Of a stretch of DNA of 64,000 nucleotides, positions 18,898 to 27,072 are shown piece after piece (the stretch's first letter is position 1; every line of letters begins with the position of its first letter). This stretch comes from Sporosarcina ureae (GTDB taxonomy: Bacteria > Bacillota > Bacilli > Bacillales_A > Planococcaceae). The stretch is taken from positions 89,501-153,500 of the forward strand of contig NZ_CP015348.1 of the NCBI RefSeq assembly GCF_002109325.1, read 5' to 3'. The translations under genes were made by a program, and so were the position numbers. The notes below the pieces were generated by a model. It saw only the letters and a list, made by a program, of their open reading frames with translations, made no database searches and was not told where the DNA came from.

Positions 18898-20088
18898 ATG
18901 ACGGATCTGACTATCGCTAATCCACGTGTCATTATGCATCTTGATATGAACAGCTTCTTTGCCTCTGTTGAACAGGCTGCGAATCCTAAGCTGAAAGGAA
19001 TTCCACTTGCGGTCGCCGGTAACCCAAAAGAACGCAGAGGAATTCTCGTGACATGTTCATATGAGGCAAGGGCATTCGGTGTTTACACGACGATGACTGT
19101 TGGAGAAGCTAAACGCCTCTGTCCAAATTTAACGATTATTCCACCACGTCATGAATTATACCGGCAGATGTCTGATTCCGTTTTTGAAATCCTCCGAAGT
19201 TATACAGAATGGGTGGAACCTGTTTCCATCGATGAAGCGTATATCGATACGACGGAGATTGGTGGATTGACACGTGCATATGATTTGGCCCGGGAAATCC
19301 AGTTGCGTATTTTAGCAGAACTCGATTTGCCATGCTCAATTGGCATTGCACCGAATAAATTTTTAGCAAAGACTGCTTCTGACATGAAGAAGCCGATGGG
19401 AATTACAATTTTACGCAAACGTGAAGTACAGAAAAAACTTTGGCCATTGCCCGTTATAGAGATGCATGGAATCGGCAAGCGGACGGAAGAGAAATTGCAT
19501 AGTGCGGGTATCAAGACGTTGGGTGATTTGGCTACTGCTGAAAAAATCACGTTAGAAGCATTACTCGGAAAAAATGGGCTGCGCTTGAAACAACGTGCAA
19601 ACGGTATCGATACGCGGCCAGTTGATCCAGAAAGCGCGGAAGAACGCAAAAGTATCGGCAGCTCCACGACACTGCCAATTGATTTGACTGAGTTTGAAGA
19701 ATGCGTGCCCATATTCGAACGTTTGGCGAAAAAAGTGGCCGCACGATTGGAAACGAAACTTTTGGCAGGCATGACGATCAGTATCCAAATCCGCTACGCC
19801 GATTGGCAGAACACGACGAGGAGCAGAACGCTTCAGCAAGCTGTCTATCTTGAAGAAGATATTACGAAAGTGGCACTGCAATTGTTTCGGCAACACTGGA
19901 ATGATGAGCCAATTCGATTGCTTGGCATAACGGCGGCCAACGTCATTGAACGTTCCGAAATGGTCAAACAACTGACGTTCGATAATTATGAACAACAGGA
20001 AAAGGAATATGAAATGGATCAGCTCATGTCGAGCCTGACGCAACGTTTCGGAGATGGTATTATTAAAAAAGGATTTACGAAGAATTAG
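18898..20088 (+). CDS. dinB: DNA polymerase IV (Y-family)
   Basis: Error-prone translesion polymerase of 396 aa. Catalytic carboxylates lie in MHLDMNSFFASVEQ and SIDEAYID; the little-finger region and the helix-hairpin-helix (MHGIGKRTEEKLHSAGI) follow. It resembles B. subtilis YqjH (PolY1), which occupies the same neighbourhood. The open frame extends upstream, but it crosses a terminator, and the ATG at 18898 has AAAGAAAGG upstream. I looked for a LexA box before it and found no convincing one. The next gene starts 17 bases later. Confidence 0.92.
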   Translation: MTDLTIANPRVIMHLDMNSFFASVEQAANPKLKGIPLAVAGNPKERRGILVTCSYEARAFGVYTTMTVGEAKRLCPNLTIIPPRHELYRQMSDSVFEILRSYTEWVEPVSIDEAYIDTTEIGGLTRAYDLAREIQLRILAELDLPCSIGIAPNKFLAKTASDMKKPMGITILRKREVQKKLWPLPVIEMHGIGKRTEEKLHSAGIKTLGDLATAEKITLEALLGKNGLRLKQRANGIDTRPVDPESAEERKSIGSSTTLPIDLTEFEECVPIFERLAKKVAARLETKLLAGMTISIQIRYADWQNTTRSRTLQQAVYLEEDITKVALQLFRQHWNDEPIRLLGITAANVIERSEMVKQLTFDNYEQQEKEYEMDQLMSSLTQRFGDGIIKKGFTKN

Positions 20089-20104
20089 GAAGGAGGGAAT
20101 GAAT

Positions 20105-21052
20105 GTGGACATAGAATTTTTGGGGACAGGCGCAGGAATGCCTTCAAAGCAACGCAATACATCTGCACTCGTTCTCGACCTGACAGATGAGAACAAGGAA
20201 AATTGGCTGTTTGACTGTGGAGAAGCGACGCAACATCAATTATTGCACAGTGCGATCAAGCCAAAGAAAATCACAAAAATCTTCATTACGCATTTACATG
20301 GTGACCATATTTTCGGATTACCTGGTTTTCTCAGTTCGCGCGCATTTTTAGGCGGCGGTGATCCCGTTGATCTGTATGGGCCAGCAGGCTTGAAAGAATG
20401 GTTGCAACATACTTATAAAGTGACGGGTACATACTTGCCTTACAAGCTGAACGTTCATGAAATTCATGACGGCATGATTCTTGAAACGGATGAATTCAAG
20501 GTTTACGCGAAAGAAGTCCAGCATGTCATCCAAAGTTTTGGCTTTCGTATTGAACAAAAAGAGTTGCCGGGTACATTGTTGATCGACAAAGCGATTGAAC
20601 AAGGTGTTCCGAAAGGTCCGTTGTTACAGCGATTGAAAGACGGTCTTGATGTTGAGCTCGACAATGGGCAGATTGTTTACAGCAAAGACGTCACGACAGA
20701 GAAGAAAAAAGGCTTTGTTATTACAGTCATTGGGGATACGTCGTATTGCGCGGCTTCCGTTGAACTGGCACAAGACGCAGATATCCTCATTCACGAAGCA
20801 ACATTCACCGATGAATACGCTGAAGGCGCGAAAGAATTCGGTCATTCAACTATTGTGGAAGCGGCGACTGTCGCGAAAGAAGCAAACGTTAAGAATTTAA
20901 TTGCCAACCATATTAGCGCACGTTTTATGCCAAGTGAAATGCCCGCATTCATTGCGGAAGGTACTGAAGTGTTCGAGGCTATTTCCATTGCGGATGATTT
21001 TGCGCGTTATCAGTGGAAACATGGCGAATTAACGAAGTTAGTGAAAAATTAA
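20105..21052 (+). CDS. rnz: Ribonuclease Z
   Basis: Metallo-beta-lactamase-fold endonuclease that trims tRNA 3' trailers. The zinc motif is His63-x-His65-x-Asp67-His68 (HLHGDH), with further ligands in GDTSYC and ANHISARF. I chose GTG 20105: it lies 7 bases after AGGAGGG, starts the family N-terminus (VDIEFLGTGAG), and gives the same ligand numbering as the B. subtilis enzyme. The ATG two codons earlier is only one base from the ribosome binding site. 315 aa. A terminator follows at once. Confidence 0.93.
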   Translation: MDIEFLGTGAGMPSKQRNTSALVLDLTDENKENWLFDCGEATQHQLLHSAIKPKKITKIFITHLHGDHIFGLPGFLSSRAFLGGGDPVDLYGPAGLKEWLQHTYKVTGTYLPYKLNVHEIHDGMILETDEFKVYAKEVQHVIQSFGFRIEQKELPGTLLIDKAIEQGVPKGPLLQRLKDGLDVELDNGQIVYSKDVTTEKKKGFVITVIGDTSYCAASVELAQDADILIHEATFTDEYAEGAKEFGHSTIVEAATVAKEANVKNLIANHISARFMPSEMPAFIAEGTEVFEAISIADDFARYQWKHGELTKLVKN

Positions 21053-21106
21053 AGTGCTATCCAAGAAGTCGTCTTGCATGAGACTTTTTGCGATGGCGCT
21101 TTTTTA
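21052..21106 (+). terminator. Terminator of rnz
   Basis: AGTGCTATC pairs with GATGGCGCT (two G-U pairs), enclosing a smaller AAGTC/GACTT hairpin, followed by TTTTTT. Confidence 0.8.
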
Positions 21107-21145
21107 TTCGTTTTGAGGGGGAGGGTTGCGTGCGATTTTGCTAGC

Positions 21146-21278
21146 GCTCAATGTTTCCGCGTAACCGCTCTATGAGGCCGCTTGACTGCTCTATCAAGCC
21201 TCGCGGGCGCTCTATTAGCCGTCGCGAATGCTCTATGCAGCTTCAATTCCGCTCATAGCACCTAAAGTTCCGCTCATA
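21146..21278. repeat. 21-base-period degenerate tandem array
   Basis: Seven copies of the heptamer GCTCTAT or GCTCATA/GCTCAAT begin at 21146, 21167, 21188, 21209, 21230, 21251 and 21272, exactly 21 bases apart every time. The 14 bases between are variable but GC-rich. There is no open frame long enough to be a gene on either strand. Twenty-one bases is two helical turns, so all heptamers lie on one face of the DNA. It sits between convergent rnz and proC. Confidence 0.8.
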
Positions 21279-21318
21279 GAAAAAGACGCTTAACGGAATA
21301 TCTATCCCGCAAGCGTCT
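21279..21318 (-). terminator. Terminator of proC
   Basis: AGACGCTT (21284-21291) and AAGCGTCT (21311-21318) form an 8-bp stem. On the minus strand it is followed by TTTTTC. Confidence 0.75.
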
Positions 21319-21328
21319 GTGTCTACTA

Positions 21329-22138
21329 TTATTTCCTAGAACCGAGTTGACGTGACCTATTTTCTGCACTGATCAAGCAGTCCGAAATAATTGTCTTAAA
21401 GTTATGGTCTTCTAAAGAACGCAGACCTGCTGCGGTCGTACCGCCAGGACTCGTCACATTTGTCCGCAACACACTTGGTTCTTCACCAGTCTTTTGCAAC
21501 ATGGATGCCGCTCCGTAAATGGTTTGAACAATGAGCTCCCTAGCATCCGCTGCATCTAAACCTTGGGCTACCGCTGCTTCTTCCATCGCTTCGACGAGGT
21601 AATAAATATATGCCGGGCCGCTGCCGGAAAGGGCTGTGACTGCGTGCAGATCATCTTCTTCGACGACTTTAACGATGCCGATCGCATTTAACAAGCTCAA
21701 AATGGATTGTTTCATTTTATCTGACACTGCTTTATTGAATGCGATACCGCTTGCCGCTTTTCCTATAGTAGCGGACGTGTTCGGCATCGAGCGCGCAATC
21801 GGACGTTTGCCAAGGCCGTTTTCAAATGTCTCGATGGAAATGCCAGCAATGACCGAAAGGACCGTCGTGTCTTCTCCGAGATACGGGGCGATATCCTGCA
21901 TAACTTTCTCTACGTCTTTAGGCTTTGTCGCGAGAACGACCAAGTCCACATTCTTAATGAAATCCCGGTCTTCGCACACTTTCGTAATGCCATAACGCGA
22001 CTCGAGTTCATCTAAACGATCTTTGTCTGAACGGTTCATCACATAGACGTTTTCTTCATATAGTACTCGTTTATTTACGATTCCCGCAATAATAGCTTCA
22101 GCCATCTGTCCGGCTCCTACAAATAAAATTTTCTTCAT
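21329..22138 (-). CDS. proC: Pyrroline-5-carboxylate reductase
   Basis: Final enzyme of proline synthesis: reduces pyrroline-5-carboxylate to proline with NAD(P)H. The Rossmann motif VGAGQMAEAIIAG is at the N-terminus, and the C-terminal helical domain has the family signature LSGSGPAY...VTSPGGTTAAG. 269 aa from the ATG at 22138, which follows GGAAGG by 8-9 bases; the frame's upstream extension lies in the T-box leader. Position matches B. subtilis proI. A T-box leader on the same strand implies induction when charged tRNA-Pro is scarce. Confidence 0.93.
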   Translation of the reverse strand: MKKILFVGAGQMAEAIIAGIVNKRVLYEENVYVMNRSDKDRLDELESRYGITKVCEDRDFIKNVDLVVLATKPKDVEKVMQDIAPYLGEDTTVLSVIAGISIETFENGLGKRPIARSMPNTSATIGKAASGIAFNKAVSDKMKQSILSLLNAIGIVKVVEEDDLHAVTALSGSGPAYIYYLVEAMEEAAVAQGLDAADARELIVQTIYGAASMLQKTGEEPSVLRTNVTSPGGTTAAGLRSLEDHNFKTIISDCLISAENRSRQLGSRK

Positions 22139-22154
22139 TTCCAACATCCTTCCC

Positions 22155-22405
22155 AAAATAAAAAAGCGCTCTCGTCCCATAGTTCAGGACGAAAACGCTC
22201 GGTTTCCGCGGTGCCACCTAAATTTGCTGTTTGCGACAGCACACTTCACGTCTTCTTTATCGCAGAAGATACGGTCGTGTTTCCACAACAGCTCGGAAGG
22301 AGGTTCGAAGGGGAGTGGGATACATGGCTCGCAGCCTTGGCCATGCTCTCTTAAATCCATCCACCCTTTACTAATCTTCCTCATTGCCCGTTCCATACTA
22401 TTTTT
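22155..22405 (-). ncRNA. T-box riboswitch, proC leader, proline specifier
   Basis: On the minus strand the T-box sequence AGGTGGCACCGCGG lies at 22221-22208. A terminator (stem GCGTTTTCGTCC against GGGACGAGAGCGC, then TTTTTT) is at about 22160-22198. Stem I shows the AGTA motif on its 5' side and GAA on its 3' side, followed directly by CCT (22303-22301), a proline codon. A promoter TTGACT-N17-CATAAT lies at 22438-22410. The variable T-box base is C, which would pair with a G discriminator base. Confidence 0.85.
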
Positions 22406-22444
22406 ATGATTATGTCATGTACAAACTGAAAAGTCAAACCGCCC

Positions 22445-23551
22445 TTAACTGTCAATGAACAAGTAGACGATGAATATAACAATCAGAATGGAGATGACGA
22501 GCGAAGTGATCTTCATCGCGCTCAGTGGATAATTGCCCGATACTTTTCCGGTTTGTCCATTGACAATGAATTGATAAATTTTCTCTTTAAAATGAAATGA
22601 AGAAATCCAGATCGGCAATAATATATGCTTGTACGTGATGTCTTTGTAGTCGGTTGAAAGACTAGCTACTTCCACGATATCACCTGCAACGGAGCGTTCG
22701 ATACCGTTAACGATTCCTCGTGTCATGATATCTTTCGCTTCAGAGAATCCCTGTTGCAATGAAACGGAATAACGCTCAGCGAGGAATCCGGACATGTATT
22801 CTACTTTATAATCCGTCAAACTCGTCAATTGAAAAGGTTGTACTTTCTGCAATAATTTCGGTTCGACGGTGTGAGATGCTTTAATGAGAATATCATCGAA
22901 AAACTCGCGATAATTGCCGCTTTCTTGATGCCAGCGGATTTTCCTCACTTGCTCGGTCACTTGTCTTGCTTTGCCGTCTTCATACACCGTCCGAGTTTCA
23001 GTAACATAATAGTAATTTCCGACACGCACGACATATTGTGAAGAGGTTTGGCTATCATACGTCCAGTATGGTAAGTAAGCGCCAGAGATTTTATTGAGTC
23101 GATAGGTTTTCTTTAGAGTATTGGGGGCGAAGAAATGCCCTTTGATCCATTCTTTGAACTTCGCTTGGGCTTGTTCATTTGAGACTTGGAATGGAATCAA
23201 TAACCCTGGCTGGATCCCCGCGTCCTGATCGGTCACTGTAATATGGGAGGAACCACAAAACGAACAGAAATCCGCGACGACATGTGCGTCGAGTACGGAT
23301 TCCGCTCCACAGTTGCCACAAGAGAAAACACGTTTCTCTTCATTCCATAGATGTTGTAGATTATTTCCTGCTTCATTGAAATCCAATTCTACGTGGTGGT
23401 CGAACGTTGCTTCGATCGGCATTTCATGACCGCAAAATGGACATTTCAATCCAAGTGTTTCGGGATCGTATTCCGTATTTCCGCCACAGGAAGGACATTT
23501 GATATTTTGCGTATCTTCTACGACAGTGTTTTGTTCATCAAATGAAGTCAA
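22445..23551 (-). CDS. YdjG-like zinc-ribbon membrane protein
   Basis: A 368-aa protein with two N-terminal zinc ribbons (CPSCGG...CPFCGHE and CGNCGAE...CSFCGSS, within residues 19-100), a central beta-rich region and one C-terminal transmembrane helix (about 347-366). It resembles YdjG of B. subtilis, encoded with YdjI downstream of pspA and linked to envelope-stress recruitment of PspA. The TTG start at 23551 has GAGGGATG upstream. It lies 10 bases after the SPFH gene, in one operon. No pspA or ydjH homologue is adjacent. Confidence 0.75.
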   Translation of the reverse strand: MTSFDEQNTVVEDTQNIKCPSCGGNTEYDPETLGLKCPFCGHEMPIEATFDHHVELDFNEAGNNLQHLWNEEKRVFSCGNCGAESVLDAHVVADFCSFCGSSHITVTDQDAGIQPGLLIPFQVSNEQAQAKFKEWIKGHFFAPNTLKKTYRLNKISGAYLPYWTYDSQTSSQYVVRVGNYYYVTETRTVYEDGKARQVTEQVRKIRWHQESGNYREFFDDILIKASHTVEPKLLQKVQPFQLTSLTDYKVEYMSGFLAERYSVSLQQGFSEAKDIMTRGIVNGIERSVAGDIVEVASLSTDYKDITYKHILLPIWISSFHFKEKIYQFIVNGQTGKVSGNYPLSAMKITSLVISILIVIFIVYLFIDS

Positions 23552-23561
23552 CGAACATCCC

Positions 23562-24701
23562 TCACTTTACGTCTAACGTCTCACCGCATTCTGCGCAGAA
23601 TTTCGCACCTGGCAGATTGGCGTGTGAGCAGGCAGGACAAATTTTCTCCGCGACTTGAGATGTACCGCAAACGCTACAAAACTTTGCATCTTTCGGAATC
23701 ATAGTCTCGCACTTAATACACGGTACTTTATCGGTTTCGACAGACTTTCCGCACTGACCGCAGAACTTCGCATCTGCATTGATCGTAGCTTGACAATGCG
23801 GGCATGATTTCGTTGCAGCTTGTGCTTGGGGCTGCTGTGTTTGGTTCTGATTCATCGCATTGGCCATCACTTGACCCATGCCCATTCCAGCGCCCATACC
23901 GACACCTGCACCTGCCATGCCGCCTTCATTTTGTGCCGCGTCACGCATAGCTTCCGCAGCTTGATATTGCTGGTATTGTTGCATATTACCAAGCACACCC
24001 ATCGACGTGCGTTTATCCATCGCTTCTTCGACTTCTTTAGGCAATGACAGATTTTCGATATAAAGTGACGTGATTTCGAATCCAAATGCTGCGAAACGAG
24101 ACATCATTTTCTCTTTACCTTTATCACTTAATTCGTCGTAATGCATCGACAGGTCGAGCGCTGGTATTTGCGACTCCGCGAATAGATCAGACAAACCTGA
24201 AATAATCATTTTCTTCAACTGTCCTTCGACTGCATTCGTATCATAAGAGCTATTCGTTCCAAATAGTTCACGTAGGAAAACAGTAGGCTCTGCCACGCGA
24301 TACGAATAAATTCCGTACCCACGAAGACGAATCATGCCAAAATCAGGATCGCGCATCATGATCGGGTTCGCCGTTCCCCATTTTTGATTGATGAACTGCT
24401 TTGTATTAATGAAATACACTTCCGCTTTAAATGGCGAATCAAAGCCGTATTTCCACGACTTTAACTTGGTGAGGACGGGCATGTTCTGCGTGTAGAGAAT
24501 GTGGCGGCCGGGTCCGAAAACGTCTGCGATTTCGCCTTCATTGACGAAAATTGCCACTTGTGATTCTCTGACGGTTAGTTCTGCTCCCATTTTAATTTCA
24601 TTATTATGAACTGGGAACTGATAGACTAATGTATTGGCGTCTTGCGCTTGCCATTCGATTACTTCGATGAATTGGTTTTTGAACATATTAAAAAATCCCA
24701 T
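23562..24701 (-). CDS. YdjI-like SPFH-domain protein with zinc ribbons
   Basis: A 379-aa protein with an N-terminal SPFH/Band-7-like domain (about residues 1-230), a Gly/Ala/Met/Gln-rich linker (about 245-300) and three C-terminal zinc ribbons (CPHCQ...CGQCG, CIKCE...CSVCG, CPACS...CAECG). Homologues such as B. subtilis YdjI are SigW-controlled membrane-stress proteins. The ATG at 24701 is preferred (GGAGGG seven bases before it); the frame's longer version starts inside the promoter region. It is the first gene of the two-gene operon. Confidence 0.8.
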   Translation of the reverse strand: MGFFNMFKNQFIEVIEWQAQDANTLVYQFPVHNNEIKMGAELTVRESQVAIFVNEGEIADVFGPGRHILYTQNMPVLTKLKSWKYGFDSPFKAEVYFINTKQFINQKWGTANPIMMRDPDFGMIRLRGYGIYSYRVAEPTVFLRELFGTNSSYDTNAVEGQLKKMIISGLSDLFAESQIPALDLSMHYDELSDKGKEKMMSRFAAFGFEITSLYIENLSLPKEVEEAMDKRTSMGVLGNMQQYQQYQAAEAMRDAAQNEGGMAGAGVGMGAGMGMGQVMANAMNQNQTQQPQAQAATKSCPHCQATINADAKFCGQCGKSVETDKVPCIKCETMIPKDAKFCSVCGTSQVAEKICPACSHANLPGAKFCAECGETLDVK

Positions 24702-24760
24702 AGTGATCCCTCCAACTCGACATGATATTTGCAAATCATGCGATTTCTTGTAGTATACCA

Positions 24761-24786
24761 TACGTAGAATCGGGGAAATGGTTTCA
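24761..24786 (-). promoter_or_regulatory. SigW-type promoter of the YdjI/YdjG operon
   Basis: On the minus strand TGAAAC (24786-24781), 16 bases, then CGTA (24764-24761): an exact match to the ECF SigW consensus, about 60 bases before the YdjI-like start. The B. subtilis pspA-ydjGHI operon is known to be SigW-dependent, which supports the assignment. Confidence 0.8.
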
Positions 24787-24826
24787 TTTTGCAGGAAAAT
24801 ACTTTCTGTAAATGAGTGAACTAGAC

Positions 24827-24855
24827 GTGACGCTCATGAAAATAAAGGGTACAAT
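24827..24855 (+). promoter_or_regulatory. Candidate promoter of yqjP
   Basis: GTGACG (24827-24832) and TACAAT (24850-24855), 17 bases apart, 38 bases before the yqjP start. The -35 match is moderate. Confidence 0.4.
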
Positions 24856-24892
24856 AGACTGAACAGTCATTCATTTATGAGGGGGAAGTTTT

Positions 24893-25834
24893 ATGATTAC
24901 GAAAATTATTACACCGACGCCATTTGCGGTTGGTGATGTGAACTGCTTTTTATTAAAAGGCGACACGCTGACGCTCGTGGACGCGGCTACGAAAACACCT
25001 GAAGCACGTGAAGTATTGCAGATGAAATTAAAGGAAATGGGCTATACGTTTCATGATATAGAGCAAGTATTCGTCACGCATCACCATCCCGATCACTGCG
25101 GTCTGGTAGAGCAGTTCGACCGCGCGGAAATTCTAGGTCACCCATACTTAAACTACTGGTTATCACGTGACGCAGAATTTCTCGATCGCCACGACCGCTT
25201 TTACGAACAGTCTTTACTAGAAGAAGGCGTGCCGGATGAGTATTCGAAATGGCTTCAACGTTTCCGCCGATCGGTCGACATGATGGGCGATCGTCCCGTT
25301 GACCGAATCATGAATGAAGGCGATGATTTGCCAGGGCATCCAGGTTGGAAAATCCAAGAGTCACTCGGCCACGCGCAAAGTCATTTATCGTTGTTCAATG
25401 AGCAGCAAGGTATTCTTATCGGTGGGGACTTATTGCTTGAGAAAGTGTCATCAAATCCATTAATTGAGCCTCCATTAAAAAAAGAGCAAGGACGTCCGAA
25501 GTCGTTGCTACAATATAATGCATCTCTGAAACGTTTGTTGGATTTGCCGGTATCACTCGTCTACGGTGGACATGGTGGCGAGATTATGAACGCCCATGAA
25601 CTCATTACGGAACGCCTAGCGAAGCAACATGACCGTGCAATGAAAGTGCTCGCGATGCTAGACGAATCGAAGACAGTCTATGACGTAACCAAGTTATTAT
25701 TCCCGGCCGTTTATGAGAAAGAACTCGGATTGACACTGTCTGAAACGATCGGACAATTGGATTATTTAGTAGCCAATGAATTCATTTCGGAAACAACCGA
25801 CTCTGTAGGGGTTCATCACTATGTCCGCATCTAA
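24893..25834 (+). CDS. yqjP: Metallo-beta-lactamase-fold hydrolase (YqjP)
   Basis: A 313-aa MBL-fold protein with the zinc motif THHHPDHCGL (near residue 60), a downstream HAQSHLSL and GGDLLLE, and YGGHGGEI near the C-terminus. Its substrate is unknown; close families act on thioesters or related esters. The ATG follows GAGGGGGAAG. It overlaps the yqjQ start by 14 bases, the same pair as in B. subtilis next to proI. Confidence 0.82.
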   Translation: MITKIITPTPFAVGDVNCFLLKGDTLTLVDAATKTPEAREVLQMKLKEMGYTFHDIEQVFVTHHHPDHCGLVEQFDRAEILGHPYLNYWLSRDAEFLDRHDRFYEQSLLEEGVPDEYSKWLQRFRRSVDMMGDRPVDRIMNEGDDLPGHPGWKIQESLGHAQSHLSLFNEQQGILIGGDLLLEKVSSNPLIEPPLKKEQGRPKSLLQYNASLKRLLDLPVSLVYGGHGGEIMNAHELITERLAKQHDRAMKVLAMLDESKTVYDVTKLLFPAVYEKELGLTLSETIGQLDYLVANEFISETTDSVGVHHYVRI

Positions 25835-26576
25835 AACGGTACTGATCACGGGTGCAACGAGTGGTATTGGGTTCGAACTTGCCAAGCGTTTGTCGGTGTT
25901 GAAGAACTACCGCGTCATCGCGACGGGACGTAATGCGAAAGCGTTAGAAGAACTGCGTACGCTTGGCGTAGAAGGATACTGTGCCGATCTGCGCGATACG
26001 AAGCAACTCGACTGGTTATTATCTTCTATCGAAACCCCTGACCTTGTCGTTTTCTCAGCTGGAGTAGGGAAGTTCCACTTGGCATACGAGACAACGGATG
26101 AAGACACGCAGGCAATGCTAGAGACAAATGTCCGTGTACCGATGCAACTGACTGCTCGCGTAGTACCTGCAATGATCAAGCGTAAGCACGGGCACTTACT
26201 TTATATAGGCTCACAGGCAGGGAAAGTAGCCACGCCGAAAACATCAGTCTACGCCGCAACGAAGCATGCACTGATCGGCTACACGAACGCCGTACGCATG
26301 GAAGTCGCACCGTATAACATCGACGTATCCGTCATCCATCCAGGACCAATCGACACGCCATTCATCGAACTCGCGGACGTCACCGGCGGCTACAAACAAG
26401 CAATGGGCAGCCAGCTACTCTCAGTCGATACAGTGGTCTCTGCCGTCATGGACACAATCGAGCGACCTACACGTGAAATAAACTTACCGAAAATCACTGG
26501 CTTAACGAGCAGACTTTACGCACTCGCACCGAGTCTAGTAGAAACTATCGGAAAACCATTCTTCTATAAGAAGTAA
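25821..26576 (+). CDS. yqjQ: Short-chain dehydrogenase/reductase (YqjQ)
   Basis: A 251-aa classical SDR with the cofactor motif TGATSGIG, a conserved FSAGVG in place of NNAG, and the catalytic Ser-Tyr-Lys set (IGSQAG, then SVYAATK). It starts inside the end of yqjP and is therefore translationally coupled to it. Substrate is unknown; the coupling suggests both act on the same metabolite. Confidence 0.82.
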   Translation: MSASKTVLITGATSGIGFELAKRLSVLKNYRVIATGRNAKALEELRTLGVEGYCADLRDTKQLDWLLSSIETPDLVVFSAGVGKFHLAYETTDEDTQAMLETNVRVPMQLTARVVPAMIKRKHGHLLYIGSQAGKVATPKTSVYAATKHALIGYTNAVRMEVAPYNIDVSVIHPGPIDTPFIELADVTGGYKQAMGSQLLSVDTVVSAVMDTIERPTREINLPKITGLTSRLYALAPSLVETIGKPFFYKK

Positions 26577-26589
26577 GAATTATATAGAG

Positions 26590-26638
26590 CGCTGTCGCTA
26601 AAAGTCGTGAAGTTACGACTTGTGGCGGCAGCGTTTTT
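26590..26638 (+). terminator. Terminator of yqjP-yqjQ
   Basis: CGCTGTCGC pairs with GCGGCAGCG, enclosing an AGTCGT/ACGACT hairpin, followed by TTTTT. Confidence 0.85.
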
Positions 26639-26708
26639 AGCGTTGTGAAGAAAAGCAGTAACGTCATCTAGTATGTAGTTTAATACGATCGTTAACACAC
26701 TAAACTAG

Positions 26709-26833
26709 TTGATCTTCGTTCCAGGCGGCGACTCTAGCGGGAACAGCGCGCGCTGAAAGCCCCGCAGGTAGCGAAGCGGACGAGGAGATTGAAGCCGTGC
26801 CCGCGGAAAGCGTCCGCCTGGAACGAAGATCAA
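26709..26833. repeat. Intergenic repeat with perfect 20-bp terminal inverted repeats
   Basis: TTGATCTTCGTTCCAGGCGG at 26709-26728 is repeated as its exact complement at 26814-26833. The 85 bases between are GC-rich and contain AGCGGGAACAGCG, CCCCGCAGG, GCGGACGAGGAG and CCCGCGGAAAGCG, words I recognise from dispersed intergenic repeats in Bacillales genomes. No protein-coding signature. An open frame crossing it on the minus strand is a by-product. Confidence 0.8.
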
Positions 26834-27072
26834 AGGTATCCATCTCCTCACTTTCTTCAAAGGTAACAATAATAGAATTATGTAAACTAAAAAGAAGTTG
26901 GAATAATCTAACATGAATGCTATAGTGTTAGGGATAGAATTCACACTTTAGACATAAAATACACAAACTCAGAATTCCTGCCGAAGCTACTACGACTTAA
27001 CACCCTGACGCAATTCTGAATGAATTCTCTCACAAAGAATGAAGCACAACGCGAAGAAAGGGTGGAATTCTT
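26834..27072. other. Gap before the MFS gene
   Basis: AT-rich, no gene. GAATTC occurs four times (26937, 26972, 27022, 27064), once just before the MFS start. I found no clear promoter or operator symmetry around these. Confidence 0.35.

Noticed and set aside
21146..21278. CRISPR array
   Set aside because: The repeated unit is only 7 bases with 14-base spacers, and there are no cas genes.
24858..24876. FadR/TetR-like operator TGAACAGTCATTCA before yqjP
   Set aside because: Only the outer TGAA/TTCA are symmetric; the match to the FadR site is too weak.
26705..26944. 79-codon minus-strand frame
   Set aside because: It runs across the inverted-repeat element, has no ribosome site, and its translation is an artefact of the repeat.
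27011..27027. CodY box before the MFS gene
   Set aside because: AATTCTGAATGAATT matches only about 10 of 15 consensus positions.
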